Below, piece after piece: positions 21,817 to 30,248 of a DNA stretch of 64,000 nt; position 1 is the stretch's first letter, and every line of letters begins with the position of its first letter. Position numbers and translations under genes: made by a program. This stretch comes from Jaminaea rosea (taxonomy: Eukaryota; Basidiomycota; Exobasidiomycetes; Microstromatales). The notes under the pieces were generated by a model that was not told where the DNA came from, did not search any database, and worked only from the letters and a program-made list of their open reading frames with translations. The stretch is taken from the NCBI RefSeq assembly GCF_003144245.1, contig NW_020289978.1, positions 992,001 through 1,056,000 of the forward strand, given 5' to 3'.

Positions 21817-22048
21817 GGGCGAGTGGTGTGGGGCGAGGCGGAGGCATTGCGGCGAGAGGCTTTGGCGAGGAGGGCGTCGAGTGGGCGTAGCCGGACGCGA
21901 GGGTGTAGGGCAGAGAGAGTGATTGCGGGTCGATACGATCAACGAGTCAATTTTGCGAGCAACTGCCTGGCCCAATGCCCGGCGCAATGCATCATCGCCA
22001 CCGCTAGCTGTCCTGTACTCCTGACCACGTCCACACAATATCACAACG

Positions 22049-22486
22049 ATGACCTCGTCTGCCGCTACTACAGTTTTCGCCTGCTCCTTTGCGCTCTTTC
22101 TCGCCCTCATCGCTGGCATCTTCCCCGTTGCCGACGCAGACCATTACACCTGCAGCTGGATCTGGGCTCCAGGCAATCCTACGACGTACAACTTCTCCAA
22201 GTTCTGCGATGCGCCAATCACCGTATTCCGCGAGACCAAGGGCATCTACTGGTGCAACAACACCAAGCTACAGGTCGCCGATTTTGACTATCTGGGACCA
22301 GGTATTTTGGAGTTTGGAACTGCGTGTTCTCGTAAAGGATACTCTCCGGACTGCTCCAAGGCCTACTGGGCCGTGTGCATCAGCGATACTGACTGTCGCG
22401 TGATGAATAAAAAGGACGACTGTGAGTGGCCGGTCAAGTTCAACATTAGCACGGCCCCAAAATCGGTGTCCGTCTACTCCGTCTGA
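22049..22486 (+). CDS. Small secreted Cys-rich protein, array copy 4
   Basis: Intronless, 145 aa, 232 bp after copy 3. It has a long hydrophobic signal segment (FACSFALFLALIAGIFPVADA), then DHYTCSWIW. Eight mature cysteines are present, with the segment between cysteines 6 and 7 the shortest in the family (ISDTD). Landmarks are SKFC, GIYWC, QVADFDYLGPGILEFGTAC, YWAVC and KKDDCEWPVKFNIST. The GT-P-C motif is GTAC here. The VDDxHA motif of copies 1 and 2 is replaced. The function is unknown. Confidence 0.87.
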   Translation: MTSSAATTVFACSFALFLALIAGIFPVADADHYTCSWIWAPGNPTTYNFSKFCDAPITVFRETKGIYWCNNTKLQVADFDYLGPGILEFGTACSRKGYSPDCSKAYWAVCISDTDCRVMNKKDDCEWPVKFNISTAPKSVSVYSV

Positions 22487-23344
22487 GCCCGACGTACGGC
22501 AGGAAGGAAAAATCGGCGAGCGAGGGTGATGTGAATATTGCGTGAGGAGCGCGGCAGCGAGGTACGGAGTGAGGACGCGTGGAAGGCGCTGCTGCGGACG
22601 AGGTGGCGCGACGCAAGCGAGAAAGATACGCGACGCCTGGCCTAGCAAGCAATAGATTTGCCACTCACGGACGCTGTCTGATTCGAACACCAAATCGTAC
22701 GTGGCTTCGGGGACGGTAAAGCGCAGGCCATGGCGGGCTGAGTTGGCCGCATCGCACGCGTCTGCCGTAGCGGTTGAGACCTACCTCGGAAGCAGCCACG
22801 TGGGTTGGCCCAGTCCGCCCGCGCCGTCGAGATCAACACTGCTCTGTCCTTCGTCCTCCTTGCTTTCCTTTCTTCACCTGTTCAATCTCTATTCTACTCA
22901 CCATCACCTCGAGCTCTTCGTCTGCTGCTCACTGCTCTTCATCGATTCCCGCTCACACGGATGTAACTGCCCGCGCTTGTCCCGAGCCTCGACTCGATGG
23001 ACTGCATCGCCAAAATGCCTCGCACTTGCGCCCATCCATCTCACTCCGTTCGCCACTAGACCTGCTACCTGACTTGCACGATGGATCGAGCGTATAGGGC
23101 ACGGCAAGACGAGCGAGGCGCGATTGATGCGGAGCAAGAGCCGTGTAGAGGAAGGCACGCTGCTCCGAAGACCAAGGAGAGCGGCGGCCCTACAGTGGTG
23201 CTGCCCTTGGCCCTTCGTCTACGGCTGTGCTCTACCGCACAGGTTCGCGCAACAAGGCTGTTCTAGCGAGAGGACAAGAGGAGTATCCTTTTATGCCCTC
23301 CAATTCATCATCGAGACGCCTAGCACCGCTATCCACTATCCACC
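22487..23344. other. Spacer in secreted-protein array, copies 4-5
   Basis: 858 bp. Several short frames exist, but none shows the family landmarks or a convincing signal peptide. A TTCGAA-containing stretch near 22670 was considered as a tRNA T-arm and rejected. Confidence 0.45.
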
Positions 23345-23794
23345 ATGACCACGTCAAGCCTCAAAGCCCTCCTCGCCCGCATCCTCGTATCGGCCAGCTT
23401 CTTCATGGTGGTTGCAGCAGACCACTTCACGTGCAGCTGGACAGGGCCCAGCACGAAGGACCCCGATCAGCACGGCTATAGCAAATTCTGCGAAGCCGGC
23501 TACTCGGCCTCGAATGTAGGGCGCGGCAGGTATCTCTTCGGCGATAGCATCGACACCAAGGTAGCTGATTGGGGCTTCCTTCACCCTGAGACGATCGAAT
23601 TCGGCACACCGTGTAATGGGGGAGGCTATGGAGGTGACAGCTGTCTGCACGGCAAGTACTGGGGAGTCTGCATCGAGGAAAATGATTATACGCGCGACTG
23701 TCGCTATCTGTCAAAATGGGACGACTGTGAGTGGCCCACCAAGTTCAACAACGACACGCGACCTTCGTCTGTATCAATTTGGTACCAGAAATGA
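23345..23794 (+). CDS. Small secreted Cys-rich protein, array copy 5
   Basis: Intronless, 149 aa. The signal peptide (LARILVSASFFMVVAA) is followed by DHFTCSWTGP. Landmarks are SKFC, KVADWGFL, IEFGTPC, DSC, YWGVC and WDDCEWPTKFNNDT. It has only seven mature cysteines: the third, within the Y-x-C position of copies 1-4, is a non-Cys residue (RYLFGDS). It is the last copy of the array, followed by 0.9 kb without genes. The function is unknown. Confidence 0.85.
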   Translation: MTTSSLKALLARILVSASFFMVVAADHFTCSWTGPSTKDPDQHGYSKFCEAGYSASNVGRGRYLFGDSIDTKVADWGFLHPETIEFGTPCNGGGYGGDSCLHGKYWGVCIEENDYTRDCRYLSKWDDCEWPTKFNNDTRPSSVSIWYQK

Positions 23795-24741
23795 TACAGA
23801 GAGCGAGCGGCGAGTCGCGTATTGGCTGCAAGTAGACGGAGCATTGGCCGGTTGGCAGGCCACGACGGGCCGCAGCAACGGCGGCGGTGAGCAGCAACGT
23901 CGGGCTAGCTTGTCGAGCTTGCTTTGCTCAGCGAATGGCAGAGGCGTCCAGACATGTCAACCCGAGGCTGGTCCTCATCTGTCTCGACTCACTCCTTCCT
24001 TCATCGCGAACGATCACGTCATTCTCTCATCAATGCTGCGCGCGTGACCTTCCCTGCGCCTCTGCTCGCCGCACTCCTCGTGCCTGTGACTCTACCGCCC
24101 ACGTCAACTGCGCGTTCCCGACTGCTTACCCTGTCTGCCAACTCGGCCTTGTCATCGATGGCGAGCAAAATATCTGCGTCGGCCGTGCGATGCAGTTCCC
24201 TCGTTGCAAAGCAAGTGCATCTCAATCACTCTGGCATACGCACGTGGGTGCTTGCTGCCGTTGGTGCAAGGGTTGGCATGAAGGAGACCGAGAGGGGAGA
24301 TGAGGAGGGGACTGAGGAGTAGAGACGTGGGGCGAGAGGGACGTAGCGAGGCACGGGACGCGAGATGGAGAATGGTGAACAACGACATGACCCAGCCACA
24401 AATCGAGAGAATGATGGAACTGGTATTGATTGACTAGAAGATGGTATATTGCGCACGTCGAGGCCACAGCCTAGGTTCGTCAACGGTATTGACCAACATC
24501 CAATTTGAGGAAGTTGACGTCGATGGCCATCAGATGGGCGATTCTCTCGCGGTCGAGGTGGGTGGGTTCCGCGATACCGTTTAGACTGGGCGTCAGGGGA
24601 AGATGATCAGATGCCGTATGCGTGACGAGATGTTGGTGACGGCGAAGGGAGCAACGAGCGCTGCGATTGCGAGCCAAAGTGTCCGTGACGAGATGCTAGC
24701 GACGGGGAAAGAAGCGCAACGAGGCCACCTCAGACGGGCAG
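23795..24741. other. Intergenic region right of secreted-protein array
   Basis: 947 bp between copy 5 (+) and the converging GIY-YIG/OTU locus (-). Only short unconvincing frames were found. No transposon ends or long repeats were recognised. Confidence 0.45.
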
Positions 24742-27368
24742 CTAAGGCGGGAGGAGGCCGCCGTCGTCGTCTACGGGTGTGAAGCCGTAGAAGCGTGTCC
24801 CGCTCAAGAGGATGCCGATCGCGTCGTCCGTCGATCCAGGGTGCTCGATGCGGAACGAGTTGCCGAGGTTGTTGGCGTCGACGAAGACGGTCCTGCGGCG
24901 AATAATGCGAGCAGCCTGGATGAGCTCGCCCGTCTGCATCCAGTGGTCGGGTTTGCAGCGCTGGTAGAAGCGCTCTCGAAGGACACCTGTCGGAGGCTTG
25001 CCGCCCGGGAAGATCCGCCTCTGCCTGGCATTGAGGTCGGGGTCGGAGGGATCGAGGCTGAAGAACATGTCCTCTCTGAACCCCTCGACGTCCATCCCCT
25101 CGGCGTCTGCGAATACGTGGTATCCGCAATGCCCGTCCCCAGGAGGCGACCAGATGCTGCCGGGCACTATGCAAGCGTGCGGCACGTCATTGCTCTCTGC
25201 CCTGAAGCTCCAAACGCCGCCGACAACGTTGCCCGCTTCTGCCATCGCCACATCGTCATCCCCTGCCTCTTCGCTCCTCGCATCCTCTTCCTCATCCACC
25301 CCGCCGTCGTCCCCGTCGCACCCAGCGTTGTCCCCATTGCGCGCAGCATCGTTCGCGTCGCCACCGGCCTGGTAGACCTGCAGCTCCGACGAGATCTTGA
25401 CGACGTGCTGCATCTTGCCCTCGACGCGGTCGCGCTCCCATCTGCCCTTCAAGCGGGTCCAGACGTCCCCCACAGGGAGAGACTCGATCAAGCGACCAGG
25501 ACCGAAGCGAAGAGGCGCAGATGCATGCCGGTCGTGGTACTTGCGGAGGCCCATCTTGCGGCGGAATGCCTCTTGCTCGTTCTTGGTCACCACGTAGACC
25601 AGACGATTGTATAGGCGCATCTCCCCCTTGCCGCTTGCGAAGAGCAGGCCATCGGTTGCCAGCTTGCCAGGCATGGTTAGCGCCGAGTACCCTGGCTTGC
25701 GTGCCTTGATGATGGCGGCGACGGCGGCGGAGTGAGCGGCGAGACGATCGGCAGCATCGCGCGCCAGAGGGAAAATCAGTTCCACGCCAGGCGAACGTAG
25801 GGAGACGTCGGCGCTCGCGGCCAGCGGATGACGACGCGCTTGACGTCGCGGCATCGGATGGCGACGAGAGCAAGGCCACGGAAGAGCGCTCGATCCGGCG
25901 TGGTGAGGCTGGGCATAGAGCTGTTGCCCCCGCTCTCGACGACGAGCCACCACTCCTCCGACGTCCGGTCCTCCTCCTGCATTGCCACGGCGTCGATCTT
26001 GGGTATAGAGATGCCGAAGAAGAGGTATAATCTGCTGAACGAGGGTATCTTGATGGGCAAGCCGCTGCTCCCCGACATCAGCGGCTTGAGGGTATCGAGG
26101 AACGCATCACCGGCACTGTCGAGGCGAGCGCGATGGCGAGCGCGATTGAGGCCCTCTCCGAAGGCGGTGGCGGTGATGCACAGTCGGCGCATCTTATTCA
26201 GGCGGTCGAGGTGGAACAATACCTCGTCCCCTCGCACCATCCCGGAGTACTTGCGCGCATAGGTCTCCGGCTTCTCGAAGCACCTGGTGCGGTTGCAGCC
26301 CAGCACCTCGTCTCCGATGTCAGGCAGGCCAAAGGTACGACGAGCCTCGAGGAGCGCCTCCTTCTCCTGCACGAAGCCAAGCGGATGAGCCCACAGGCCT
26401 TCGATAATCGCTCGGTCCTCCCAAGCCTGAGGCTGGTAGCGTTGCGGCGACGAGTCCTCGAAGAGGGGAAAGAAGATGCCCGAGCCGCTCGCACGAATGG
26501 CGCCGTAGATCTTTGCGCCGCGGGAGGAGTTGAAAAATGCCTGTGCTAGATGGTCCACGAAGCGGTAGAAGATGGAGCCGGACCTGCCGACGTAGATGAA
26601 TGCAAGGCGGCCATTTTTGATCCCCATGCCGAGGTAGACGCCTGCGCCTGGGATGCGAGAAGGACGGCCGTCCTTGTCGAGGGTGCTGTTGATGGAGAGG
26701 TTGAAGTTGTCGAGCCAGAACTTGGCCGAGCGAACCGTATCCATGTCGCCGCTGTCCAGCAGGGCCCAGATCTTGCGCGCCATTGGTGAGGCACCGTCCA
26801 CGCCTCGCTGCCACGCCGCTGGGTTGATATCAGACGTCGTCGATGAGCGCGAGGCGACTGCCTGGGAAGAGCGTAGTGCGCTGCCAGCAGGACGATGAGG
26901 CCGGGACATTGTCCAAGAACGGCTGGCCACGAAGGAAGCGAGGGTAGATTGGTTGTCCGTTGGCGTCCTTGGGCAGTTGCTTGGCTGACACCACGTCCTC
27001 CGCCGTGTACTCGCTGGGTGTCGCCTTGCGCTCGGGCCCTTTGGCAACCTTCTTCCCCTTCCTGCCGGACTTGCTGCCCTTCTTGCCCTTCTCGGTGGAG
27101 CGCCTGTCTTTGCGCTTCTGCACCTTGTAAGCCTTCTTGACGTCGGCCGGAAGAGTCTCGACTGCTTCGTGCTGCGAGCGGTCGATGTTGGAAAAGTCGC
27201 CCGTGCTAGTGCGATGCCAGAAGGATGCGAGTGACGTAACTTGGAGCGTTGGACGCCATCGACGATCTTGGTCTCCGAGGCGTGCCTTGGCTGCTTGCTC
27301 ATGAGCTTGTCCTGCTGGGCCTTGAAGACGTACGACTCGTGGTATTTGCGAGCGGCATTGGACGACAT
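24742..27368 (-). CDS. Unrecognised protein with GIY-YIG-like and OTU-like segments
   Basis: Best single-gene model: exons 27368-27255, 27171-26908, 26861-25797 and 25704-24742, all phase 0, 801 aa. Introns of 83, 46 and 92 nt have non-consensus GTC/GTT donors, so the model is tentative. Segment 1 is short and very basic (Lys-rich around residues 55-85). Segment 2 looks like a GIY-YIG nuclease core: GVYLG (about 200), IYVGRSG (about 215), R226, H230, and a Glu in the AWEDR/IIEGLW region (274-280). Segment 3 has an OTU-protease-like nucleophile motif, GDGHCGY, with Cys near 674, after an acidic linker. The later OTU His position appears to be Arg in GTRFYGF. Alternatively these are two genes, with the OTU-like one starting at ATG 25674 (310 aa). 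No named family was recognised overall. Confidence 0.5.
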
Positions 27369-28510
27369 CTTGCGGGCTCAGGCATTGCGCAGAGCTGGAG
27401 ACACAGCCGTGTGACGAGCGGCCGCGCGACGGCTTAGCCTGGCCGCACCGTGTCAGCAAAGCTAATCACGGTGGTGCTCAGCGTGTAGCCTCAGCAGATC
27501 GTAGCAATAAGGCTACTGCCTAGCTGCCAGATGGTGTGCGACCATGCTGGCAGCATCGTAGGCAAGGTGCGACATCGTGGAGCGATGCGCTGATGATGAT
27601 GATGAGGAGGAGGAGGATGGAGTGATGGATCGAGAGGATGGATGGGGCGGAGCGCTCGGCGGACCAGAAAGTGGGACAAAGCGGAGAGTGGGACAAAGGA
27701 CGCGCAAGACCACGTGGAGTCTGCGGTTGCCGCCGGGACGGAAGCCCAGTCATGGCCCGTGCGTACGCACGAGAATGAAGAGGCGGGGTGCAGTCTGCTC
27801 ACGATTGGCAGAGGTCCACTGTGCGAGAGCGACTAAATGAGGACAAAGCTACGGAGGAAAGGAAAAAGTCGAAATCCGGCGCAGCAAGGGACCAAGTTGA
27901 GTCGAGGCCCGCGCACGGTCGCAGCAAGGTCGTTGTCGTTTCTGGATTTCACCTTTGGTCCTCCAATCCACTCAGCGTCGCTTCATCCCCCCCCCTAATG
28001 TTCAGCAAAAGGCAATGAGCAACCACGTTCAGCTCTATGAGCAGCCACCACCGGCATGTTAGGCTTTTGCGCTGAACGGAGAACTGTCGAGTATCGACTC
28101 ATCTTAATGCCCGACCGTACTCTGGACATGACCTAGCCTCATTGGCCATCCTGCTGCCATTGACGTCAGCCAGCTCCAGCTCCAAAGCTCAAGGCAGAGT
28201 TCCCTTGGAGCGCATTATCGAGGTCTATGTTGCACCGCCAGCGATTGACGGCAAGGACGGCCTGCGCCGAAGGGAAAGAGTGCGGCCAGCAATGGCGACG
28301 AGAAGGTTAAGACGGGCGGTCTCGACAATCGTGGATATGAGTGCTATTCGCATCGTCCCAATCGCATCGTCCCAATCGCATCGTCCCAATCGCATCGCCC
28401 CAATCGCATCGCCCCAATCGCATCGCCCCAATCGCATCGCCCTAATACTGTACATGTCTTCGTGCGTGAGCGTCTGGGTGCTGACCAAATTCCGCTGCGC
28501 CCTGAGCAGC
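27369..28510. other. Intergenic region with short tandem repeat
   Basis: 1.1 kb between the start of the GIY-YIG/OTU locus and the 3' end of the phosphate carrier. It includes the 14-bp tandem array described separately and a short C-run near 27988. No gene was recognised. Confidence 0.5.
28351..28447. repeat. 14-bp tandem repeat, about 6.5 copies
   Basis: The unit is CATCGTCCCAATCG. The first three units have T at position 6, and the next three have C (CATCGCCCCAATCG). A partial seventh unit follows. The block structure suggests stepwise local duplication. It lies about 60 bp beyond the phosphate-carrier stop codon, so it may be in its 3' UTR. Confidence 0.9.
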
Positions 28511-29759
28511 TCAACCGCTCTTCTCCGCATCCCCATCGGCCTTTGCAATGTCCACTCCATTGGGAGCTCCAAGAGCAGATTTGATCTGGCCGTAGATCGC
28601 AAACTGCGCAGAGATGAGGCCTGCAGTCATGATGACTCTGGCGCCCAAACCCTGCCAGACGCCAAAGATGCCCGCCTCGCCCGCGAGGGTGAGGAGCTTG
28701 CTCATAGCTGACCCGCCCTTTCCGCCGTTTCCCTGGTTGATCTTGGAGAGGAGAAAGTCGGCCGGATGGCTGACGACGGCCGCTGCTGCTCCTGCTCCCA
28801 TGCCGCAGCCGAGCTGGACGGAGACTTCGCCGGCTTTGCCGCCGTCCTTGCTGAGCTTGCGCAGCGTCTGGTTGGTGTTGACAAACTCGTGTAGGCTCTC
28901 GTTGACGGCGAATTGGGCGATGGAGAAGGGGATCTGCTTGCAGAGGATGGGCGCATATCCTGCGTAGAGCTGTCCAACGCCTCCTTCGCTGGTCATGCGT
29001 CCTAGGGCGCCTACGAGGCCGTTGGCGTAGTCCTTGGACGAGACGAGACGGATGCGAGCTGCCTCCAACGGCGTGAGGAGGGTCGTGGCGATGAACCTGC
29101 GGGAGAAGACGACGACGACGACGACACGGCGACAGAGGTCAGCAAAAAGACTGCGCCGCCATGGCTGACGGCACACAAGCACTTACTCGGCGGCCGCAGC
29201 TGCGGTGAAGTAGATGGCGAGGCGATGCTTTTGCGCCTCCTCCTTGCTGCCAGCAGCTAGAGCGAACTGTCGTTTGAAGGCCTCGAATCCTGCGTATTTT
29301 GCACCACCCTATCATCAGAGGCAAGAGGCGGCGTCAGCACAGCATGGCTGAGCCGTCTGTCTCCACCGCGCCGCCGACTCACCTGAATGAGATAGCCCAT
29401 CGCAGTTGGAGCAAACCCACGAAACAGGCCCGCGGTTCCATCCGTCGCTATGATCTTGCGCGTCATGCGCAGCATGCTTGCGTCGGGCGATCCCTTTGGC
29501 AGGAACTGCAAGTTCGTCTTGACGACGTCGAAGGGCTGCGAGAGCGAGCGCGAGCGCGAGCGCGTGTGCGAATGGGACGGACGAGGTGTGAGCAGGCAAG
29601 TTCCGGCCATTCCCCACGCCCTACGCCCTACGCCCCACTCACAGTCATCGCTCCATGCGTGATCGTCGCGCAAAGACCTCCAGCGGCCAAGAAGCGTCCA
29701 TAGTCGCCCATGGTGAATGTGGGGACGAAGCCCGCAGAGGAGGACGAGGGGGAGGACAT
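28511..29759 (-). CDS. Mitochondrial phosphate carrier (MIR1/PIC2-like)
   Basis: Four exons, 29759-29643, 29535-29383, 29308-29187 and 29096-28511, phase-consistent, give 325 aa. It belongs to the mitochondrial carrier family with three repeats. The signature PxDxxK-type motifs are PFDVVKTNLQF (repeat 1), PLEAARIRLVS (repeat 2) and PADFLLSK (repeat 3), each after a transmembrane helix. The N-terminus (FTMGDYGRFLAAGGLCATITHGAMT) and the GFAPTAMGYLIQGGAKYAGFE block are characteristic of phosphate carriers. These proteins import phosphate with H+ into the matrix for ATP synthesis. MIR1 and PIC2 cannot be told apart here. Intron 1 contains a GCGAGC-type hexamer repeat. Confidence 0.92.
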
Positions 29760-30248
29760 GATTGCGGCGGAAGGGGGACAGAGCGTGCGACGGCGAGGGC
29801 GAGGGCGAGAGGATTGAACTACCTGGCGATGAGGATGAGGATGATGAAGAGACGCCTCGATGCCCTTTCTTCTTCTTTCTCTTCTTATCGAATTGAGAGG
29901 ATGAGCGTCAAGATACACCCTCAGGTCCGGACCTTCCTCCCCGCCCATCTCACGCTGCGTTCCCGCCCGCCGCCCTACCCGCGAGTGACGTCGTTGGATT
30001 CTTGAACGCCGGGTGGAGAGTTGTGCCCGCACAGCTCAAATGCCCGCACGCCCGTACGCCCCTGCATGCCGGCTCTGTGCAGCCGCCCAGCGCAAGCTGC
30101 AAGCCTCACGATTGGCATCGCAGCTATTCGGACGTTCAAGGCCGTTGCGAGACGAGGGTGGAAGTGGTATCAAAGACTTCATTTGTCGTAGAGTCATAAA
30201 GGGTAGATGAAGCGGGCGGGGCCGCTCGCAATAATGTACAAAGAAAAA
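29760..30248. other. Intergenic region, phosphate carrier promoter / aspartic protease 3' end
   Basis: 489 bp. A GGGCGA hexamer repeat lies just upstream of the carrier start (about 29797-29812). No gene was recognised. Confidence 0.5.

Noticed and set aside
22640-22720. Possible tRNA T-arm (TTCGAA with flanking G/C) between array copies 4 and 5
   Set aside because: The bases either side of the loop do not pair as a five-base T stem on either strand, and no acceptor or anticodon arm fits.
20689-23344. Possible sixth or degenerate member of the secreted-protein array in the spacers
   Set aside because: None of the VAD, GTPC, W-x-C or DDCEW landmarks occur in any frame of the spacers that I could read.
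24742-27368. GIY-YIG/OTU locus as a transposable element
   Set aside because: No terminal repeats, target-site duplication, transposase or reverse-transcriptase motif seen at its edges; left as an unknown host gene.
28351-28447. Tandem repeat considered as a CRISPR-like array
   Set aside because: Units are contiguous 14-mers with no spacers, in a eukaryotic genome; a simple minisatellite.
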